Shown here piece by piece: positions 6,560 to 9,610 of a stretch of DNA of 9,610 nt. The DNA comes from Methanobrevibacter sp. (GTDB taxonomy: Archaea > Methanobacteriota > Methanobacteria > Methanobacteriales > Methanobacteriaceae). Each line of letters begins with the position of its first letter. Position 1 is the stretch's first letter. The position numbers and the translations under genes are program-made. The stretch is from assembly GCA_030539985.1 (NCBI GenBank), contig JAUNXD010000047.1, positions 1-9,610 on the forward strand, read 5' to 3'. Below the pieces are notes generated by a model. That model did no database searches and had not been told where the DNA came from. It was given only the letters and a program-made list of their open reading frames with translations.

Positions 6560-7343
6560 AAACGGGAAGCTCTTCTCTTACTTTTTTTATTTCATTCAAA
6601 TCAATTTCACAGAGAATCAACTCTTCTTTTTCACTTCCCTGAGCAACGACTTCGCCCCAGGGATTTGTAACGATTGAATGGCCGTAGCTATGGTAGTTTG
6701 CATCTTTATTTAGTGCCGGTGCAACTCCGACACAGAAAACCTGATTGTCCAGTGCTCTTGAACGGAATAATAACTCCCAGTGAGCAGGGCCTGTTGTCTG
6801 ATTGAATGCTCCAGGATAAATCAGGATTTGAGCACCACTTTCAGCCATAATCCTTGCAAGTTCAACAAAACGGACATCATAGCATATTCCAATGCCTATT
6901 TTTCCAAATTCAGTTTCGGCAATGCTAAATTCATCGCCGGCAGTCAGGACATCAGATTCCTTAAATGTAATTTTGTCCTTAACGTCAATGTCGAAAAGAT
7001 GCATTTTCCGATGCTTCGCAATCACTGAACCGGATTTGTCAAACAAATAACTTGTATTGTATATTTTACCAGATTCCTTTTCAGGAATTGATCCGGCCAG
7101 AATATAAACGTTATTTTCTTTAGCTAGATTTGAAATCCAATCTAAAGTGGTGCTGTCATGTTCATCTTCACAATATTCAATGAATTTCTCATTTGAATAT
7201 GGGCAATTGAACATTTCAGGCAATATTATAAAATCAGCATTATTGTTTACACCATTTTCTATCATTGAGCTGGCTTTTTTAAGGTTGGTCTCTTTATCGT
7301 CGATGACATTCATCTGACAGAGAGCAAATTTTATTTTGGTCAT
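6516..7343 (-). CDS. carbon-nitrogen hydrolase, omega-amidase (Nit2)-like
   Basis: This member of the nitrilase superfamily probably hydrolyses a small carboxamide to acid and ammonia in the cytoplasm. The Glu-Lys-Cys triad is evident: Glu43 in LPEMF, Lys113 in HRKMHLFD and Cys154 in GIGICYDVRF. Total length (275) and triad spacing closely match human NIT2/omega-amidase (276 residues; 43, 112, 153), which deaminates 2-oxoglutaramate and 2-oxosuccinamate. FNCPYSNEKF (45-54) and GPAHWELLFRSRALDNQ also fit that branch. The specific substrate is inference. N-carbamoyl-amine hydrolases share the fold. The gene lies 41 bp after the zinc-ribbon gene, but a terminator fills that gap, so it probably has its own promoter, overlapping the hairpin. 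No clear SD precedes the ATG. A short-leader or leaderless message is possible, with TTTAAT around 7375 as the TATA-like element. The stop codon abuts the HEAT gene's stop with no intervening base. Confidence 0.92.
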   Translation of the reverse strand: MTKIKFALCQMNVIDDKETNLKKASSMIENGVNNNADFIILPEMFNCPYSNEKFIEYCEDEHDSTTLDWISNLAKENNVYILAGSIPEKESGKIYNTSYLFDKSGSVIAKHRKMHLFDIDVKDKITFKESDVLTAGDEFSIAETEFGKIGIGICYDVRFVELARIMAESGAQILIYPGAFNQTTGPAHWELLFRSRALDNQVFCVGVAPALNKDANYHSYGHSIVTNPWGEVVAQGSEKEELILCEIDLNEIKKVREELPVLKNKRKDLYEVILK

Positions 7344-7352
7344 ATTAACACT

Positions 7353-7386
7353 AAAAAATAGAAAAAAGTATGATTAAATCATACTT
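7353..7386 (-). terminator. hairpin and oligo-T terminator of the zinc-ribbon gene
   Basis: An inverted repeat (arms 7366-7373 and 7379-7386, loop TTAAA on the plus strand; the dyad can extend to 10 bp with a 1-base centre) begins at the stop codon. Reading minus, it is followed by two T6 tracts (7367-7362 and 7358-7353). It sits entirely in the 41-bp gap before the hydrolase gene. Confidence 0.75.
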
Positions 7387-8101
7387 ATGCGATATCTGCT
7401 GAACTTATAGTACTTTCAATGGATTCAGAAGTAATTGAATTTTCAGAACTTCCGGTTATTTTAAATACATATAATTCTCCATCACTAAACATTGAAACGT
7501 ATCTTGTATAGTCTCCATTAGCATTCTCAAGGAGCATATTAGATGAATTTCTGCCATCTAAAGTAATTGTTTGCACAAGTTCGACATAATCGCCTTTTTG
7601 TTGAGCATAACTAATTCTGTCTTGAGTAATATCTTTTAATGATTTGGCATCATTTGATATGTTATAATACTCAATAGTTACATTATCTTCAGTTTGGAAA
7701 AATACAGCGCCAGGATGTTCTGCATCAGTTCTGTTTACAGATTTCCAACTAGCAGGATATTTGAATGAAAAATCATTGTCTTTATACTCAAGTAAATCAT
7801 TGTCAGATTGAATGATTGGAGTTGAATTATCTTTGCTAGTATGGTTAGTTGATCCAGTAAATACAATTCCACAAATAACGATTAAAGTTATAATCAGTAT
7901 TATTCCAATAATGAGTTTGTTATTTTTAATGATACTGACAGTATCCTCATCATTGGATTTCTTTTCAACTTTAGGTTCTTTTTGGAAGATATCTTCTTTT
8001 TTTGGAGCTACAACTTTAGCTTTTGGAAATTTGTAACCGCAGTTTCCACAAACAGGGGCACCGTCATAACTAGGATTTCCACATTCAGGACATTTTTTCA
8101 C
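7385..8101 (-). CDS. membrane-anchored protein: N-terminal zinc ribbon, one membrane span, PsbP-like extracytoplasmic domain
   Basis: The 238-residue protein has three parts. Residues 4-21 form a treble-clef-like zinc ribbon, CPEC-x10-CGNC, with four cysteines. A charged linker follows (about 27-60), then one transmembrane helix (about 63-82, LIIGIILIITLIVICGIVF). Next come a Ser/Thr/Asn-rich stalk and a globular domain (about 103-238) that opens with YKDNDFSFKYPASWKSV. That sequence is the hallmark of PsbP-related (DUF1795-like) domains widespread in methanogen surface proteins. The basic linker predicts the ribbon inside the cell and the PsbP-like domain outside, at the wall. The start codon is GTG at 8101, fixed by a strong GGAGGT site six bases upstream. 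The gene is probably monocistronic, between a divergent promoter and its own hairpin terminator. The ligand or partner is unknown. Confidence 0.88.
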   Translation of the reverse strand: MKKCPECGNPSYDGAPVCGNCGYKFPKAKVVAPKKEDIFQKEPKVEKKSNDEDTVSIIKNNKLIIGIILIITLIVICGIVFTGSTNHTSKDNSTPIIQSDNDLLEYKDNDFSFKYPASWKSVNRTDAEHPGAVFFQTEDNVTIEYYNISNDAKSLKDITQDRISYAQQKGDYVELVQTITLDGRNSSNMLLENANGDYTRYVSMFSDGELYVFKITGSSENSITSESIESTISSADIA

Positions 8102-8107
8102 AGCTTT

Positions 8108-8113
8108 ACCTCC
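8108..8113 (-). promoter_or_regulatory. ribosome binding site deciding a GTG start
   Basis: Minus-strand GGAGGT lies six bases before GTG at 8101-8099. No in-frame ATG is placed as well, so this site settles the non-ATG start of the zinc-ribbon gene. Confidence 0.8.
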
Positions 8114-8130
8114 ATTGAAATTAACATTTA

Positions 8131-8158
8131 TTATTTATAATATAAAAATATATTTAAT
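8131..8158. promoter_or_regulatory. shared AT core of a divergent promoter pair
   Basis: The 69-bp gap between the zinc-ribbon gene (-) and the small acidic protein gene (+) is too short for separate promoters. Minus-strand TTATAAATAA (about 8133-8142) would start transcription near 8115 for the zinc-ribbon gene. Plus-strand AAAATATATT (8145-8154) would start near 8171 for the rightward gene. The two TATA elements are practically back to back. Confidence 0.5.
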
Positions 8159-8170
8159 TAATGTGATAGC

Positions 8171-8650
8171 ATGACAGATGATAAAGTTATTAATCTTGAT
8201 GATATAAATTATGCAATTTATAAAATAGGGGAATGGGAAAACCATTATGAAATCAACCAAATCGGTTTGTCAAATGAAATTCCCGTCACCAAAAATACAA
8301 TTATGCATATTAAGTTTTCCATGGATGAAATTAGAAATTCCGAATTTTCCATATCCGATAAGAAAGTCAATGGATTTGTAGCTATTGCAATGCAGCTGAA
8401 TCCAAAGGTTCAGGAAATGAAATTGGATGATGTCATTGAACTTGAAGAAACAGAATATCAAAATATCTTAAAAGAAATGGAAGAACTTGATGTTTTAAGT
8501 GAAGATGAAACCATTCCATTGGAAAATGAGGATTATCTTATCTATAAGCTGGAAAAGGATTGTCATGTGACCACTTCAATTCCAGCCAATGAGTTCACTG
8601 AAAAATATTACCAAAATGAATTGAAAAAAATAGAAGATGCTCTAGATTAA
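8171..8650 (+). CDS. small acidic protein of unknown function, probably Methanobacteriales-restricted
   Basis: The product has 159 residues, is soluble, rich in Asp/Glu and Ile, and has no signal peptide or membrane segment. I do not recognise a characterised family. It may fall into one of the small DUF families of Methanobrevibacter (DUF5750 comes to mind, unverified). Two segments look alike: DINYAIYKI (11-19) and NEDYLIYKL (119-127). Each is followed by a polar strand-like stretch, so a degenerate duplication of a beta-rich unit is possible. The middle (about 80-110) is acidic and helical. The ATG at 8171 is three bases after GTGAT (8163-8167), a partial SD, and a nearby TATA element predicts a very short leader. 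Its TAA stop (8648-8650) interlocks with the original stop of nucS on the other strand. Its own termination must use the T tract inside the nucS tail. Confidence 0.8.
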   Translation: MTDDKVINLDDINYAIYKIGEWENHYEINQIGLSNEIPVTKNTIMHIKFSMDEIRNSEFSISDKKVNGFVAIAMQLNPKVQEMKLDDVIELEETEYQNILKEMEELDVLSEDETIPLENEDYLIYKLEKDCHVTTSIPANEFTEKYYQNELKKIEDALD

Positions 8651-8736
8651 AAGAAATCCAGAGTTACTTTTTTATCTCTTTTTAACTCACGGGGTGGTTC
8701 AACGGATACAAATTCAATGCCTTCCTCTTCATTCAT
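8647..8736 (-). pseudogene. nucS: detached C-terminal coding remnant of nucS (29 codons plus stop)
   Basis: Directly behind the nucS TAA, in the same frame, 29 sense codons run to a second TAA at 8647-8649. They read MNEEEGIEFVSVEPPREL, then KRDKKVTLDFF. This joins the truncated protein without a gap: DDAL, one missing residue, then an EGIEF strand and an EPPREL segment. In intact archaeal NucS that is the expected continuation, ending in an aromatic PCNA-binding tail. The first remnant codon happens to be ATG, so TAAATG could allow reinitiation. The family match is from memory. Confidence 0.8.
8668..8683 (+). terminator. oligo-T terminator of the small acidic protein gene, inside the nucS tail
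   Basis: T6 (8668-8673) and T5 (8679-8683) runs, 18 bases after the stop at 8650, encode Lys residues of the nucS C-terminus on the opposite strand. Conversely, A7 in the end of the rightward gene (about 8626-8632) is a T7 tract for nucS transcripts. No stem is evident, which suits oligo-T-driven archaeal termination. Confidence 0.5.
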
Positions 8737-9429
8737 TTACAAAGCGTCATCCATGATTGATGGAGCAACAAGCAGGCCCCTAATCTTTTTCTTCTCGGCA
8801 TTGCATTCTCGTAAATAATCGTTATCGGTATTTTCCATATCCTGAATGTATCTTCTAAGCTGTTTTACTGCAGTCACTCCTGCTTTACGGGCTTTAAGTT
8901 CAAGAATCATCAAATTATTATCACTGTCTTTGCCTAAAATATCGATAAAACCATGCTCAACACTGTATTCACGGGTAGTAGGACTGAAACCTTCCTCAAT
9001 GAGATGAGGCTTTTCCATTATCATGTCGCTCATGTCCTTTTCATATCCTGCCTGTTCAAGTTCTTCAAAGTCTTCAATATTGGCATAGTTAATAAACTGG
9101 ATGTGTTTTATTTCAACGGTCAAAAGTTCCTTAGGAGTTCTTCTGTGACTTTCCAAAAACAGGTTTTCGTTTTTGATGTATGCTCTTGTCCTTGATTTGG
9201 GAGGCTGCCAATTGACTGGCTCCACCTTTTTTTCCTGATGGATTAGAAATGCTCCGTCGGGCTTGATCATTATTATGCGCTCACCCCAGTTCAGTTCACT
9301 CAAAGCTCTTCCTTCGTAATTTACTTTGCAACATGCAAAAATAAGAATTGTCGCTCTTTTTCTTAGAGCCTCATCGATTAAATCATATGCGTCTTCGCAA
9401 TTTGGTTTTTCTAAAATTTTATATTTCAT
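8737..9429 (-). CDS. nucS: endonuclease NucS/EndoMS, cut short by an in-frame TAA
   Basis: NucS (EndoMS) is the archaeal and actinobacterial mismatch-specific endonuclease, working with the PCNA sliding clamp. The N-terminal dimerisation/DNA-binding domain (about 1-110) is recognisable by GRALSELNWGERIIMIKPDGAFLIH and the VNWQPPKSR stretch. The PD-(D/E)XK nuclease domain follows. Counting from the ATG at 9441, its residues are Glu149 (LIEEGF), Asp167 (GFIDILG), Glu181/Lys183 (LELKAR) and Gln194 (QLRRY). All are present. The frame then meets TAA at 8739-8737 after APSIMDDAL, although about 29 further family-like codons follow. I place the start at 9429 (MKYKILEKP), giving 230 residues, because a TATA box at 9453-9460 predicts transcription start near 9430, too late for the ATG at 9441. 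If real, the stop yields an enzyme lacking its last strand, helix and clamp-binding tail. A sequencing error is the main alternative. Confidence 0.88.
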   Translation of the reverse strand: MKYKILEKPNCEDAYDLIDEALRKRATILIFACCKVNYEGRALSELNWGERIIMIKPDGAFLIHQEKKVEPVNWQPPKSRTRAYIKNENLFLESHRRTPKELLTVEIKHIQFINYANIEDFEELEQAGYEKDMSDMIMEKPHLIEEGFSPTTREYSVEHGFIDILGKDSDNNLMILELKARKAGVTAVKQLRRYIQDMENTDNDYLRECNAEKKKIRGLLVAPSIMDDAL

Positions 9430-9452
9430 CACAAATAACATTGTTTAGATTA

Positions 9453-9460
9453 ATTTAAAT
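9453..9460. promoter_or_regulatory. palindromic TATA core ATTTAAAT shared by nucS (-) and the right-edge gene (+)
   Basis: The self-complementary core is centred 27 bases from the nucS ATG at 9429, predicting a leaderless nucS message. Reading plus, it predicts a start near 9483 and a leader of about 25 bases containing GGGTGG. A single symmetric element may thus serve both directions. Confidence 0.45.
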
Positions 9461-9495
9461 ATTTTGTTTTTTAGATGAATTAATAACGAATAATC

Positions 9496-9501
9496 GGGTG
9501 G
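9496..9501 (+). promoter_or_regulatory. ribosome binding site GGGTGG of the right-edge gene
   Basis: It lies seven bases before the in-frame ATT at 9509-9511, where a start codon is expected. No ATG, GTG or TTG follows in the usable frame at normal spacing. Confidence 0.55.
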
Positions 9502-9508
9502 AATTTTT

Positions 9509-9610
9509 ATTTACGATGAAGATTATTTTGAGGATATAGAAAAATATTTTGAAGATAAAAAGCAGTATTTTACAATGGATTCATTCAGGTTTGAAAATGG
9601 GGAGGTTTTG
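9509..9610 (+). CDS. 5' end of a gene with apparent ATT start, runs off the window
   Basis: An open frame of 34 codons runs to the last base. After the ATT it reads YDEDYFEDIEKYFEDKK, then QYFTMDSFRFENGEVL. Composition and regular amphipathic pattern are protein-like. The frame is closed upstream by TAA at 9491-9493, and no canonical start lies between that stop and the first in-frame ATG at 9575. That ATG has no SD and would lose 22 residues. The well-spaced GGGTGG points to ATT at 9509 as start, either a rare initiation codon or an altered ATG. The FRFENGEVL element recalls the opening strand of MetX-like alpha/beta hydrolases (homoserine O-acetyltransferase relatives), but too little is visible for a call. 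Confidence 0.55.
   Translation, partial: MYDEDYFEDIEKYFEDKKQYFTMDSFRFENGEVL

Noticed and set aside
9430..9441. Upstream ATG at 9441 as the nucS start
   Set aside because: The TATA core at 9453-9460 is centred only about 16 bases from it, so the mRNA would begin after this ATG. Family proteins usually begin near MKYKILEKP, which starts at 9429.
1..9610. Mobile element, CRISPR array, tRNA/rRNA or a defence island
   Set aside because: I found no transposase, no regularly spaced direct repeats, no tRNA cloverleaf and no restriction or toxin genes. The genes are ordinary core and lineage-specific ones.

Overview
The window looks like chromosomal core-genome DNA from an AT-rich methanogenic archaeon, most likely Methanobacteriales (Methanobrevibacter or Methanosphaera type). 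The reasons are a folate-independent purine enzyme (PurP), an archaeal Lhr helicase, an archaeal-type NucS/EndoMS endonuclease, a DUF5518-type small membrane protein, TATA-box promoters, Shine-Dalgarno (SD) sites of GGTGAT/GGAGGT type and oligo-T terminators. Genus placement is inference. I see no RNA gene, insertion sequence, CRISPR array or prophage.

Layout, left to right. PurP (+, 15-1106) converges on two small membrane-protein genes (-, 1115-1519 and 1531-1905). These lie 60 bp downstream of a large Lhr-type helicase gene (-, 1966-4563), so all three may be co-transcribed. A 248-bp divergent promoter region follows, carrying two palindromes in front of an SDR oxidoreductase gene (+, 4812-5582). 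After a textbook hairpin terminator comes a probably leaderless HEAT-repeat gene (+, 5670-6515). Its stop codon directly abuts that of a converging omega-amidase-like carbon-nitrogen hydrolase gene (-, 6516-7343). Upstream of that is a membrane-anchored zinc-ribbon/PsbP-like gene with a GTG start (-, 7385-8101), divergent from a small acidic protein of unknown function (+, 8171-8650). That gene converges on nucS (-). A gene fragment reading + with no ATG at its expected start runs off the right edge.

The most notable observation is that nucS is broken by an in-frame TAA (8737-8739). Immediately behind it, in the same frame, lie 29 more codons that look like the normal NucS C-terminus, ending in a TLDFF tail resembling a PCNA-interacting peptide. 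The catalytic residues precede the stop, so a truncated enzyme without its clamp-binding tail, a pseudogene or a base-call error are all possible. About 60 bp beyond the nucS start, the right-edge gene has a good SD but ATT where an ATG is expected. Two apparent single-base lesions so close together call for a read-level check.

A second theme is compaction at convergent gene ends. In all three convergent pairs the stop codons are 0-8 bp apart or interlocked, counting nucS at its original stop. The lysine (A-rich) codons at the C-terminus of one gene supply an oligo-T tract for termination of the opposing transcript.

The genes do not form one pathway. They are housekeeping purine synthesis, DNA repair/helicase, amide hydrolysis and redox functions plus lineage-restricted membrane or cell-surface proteins. 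No defence or otherwise novel multi-gene system is evident.
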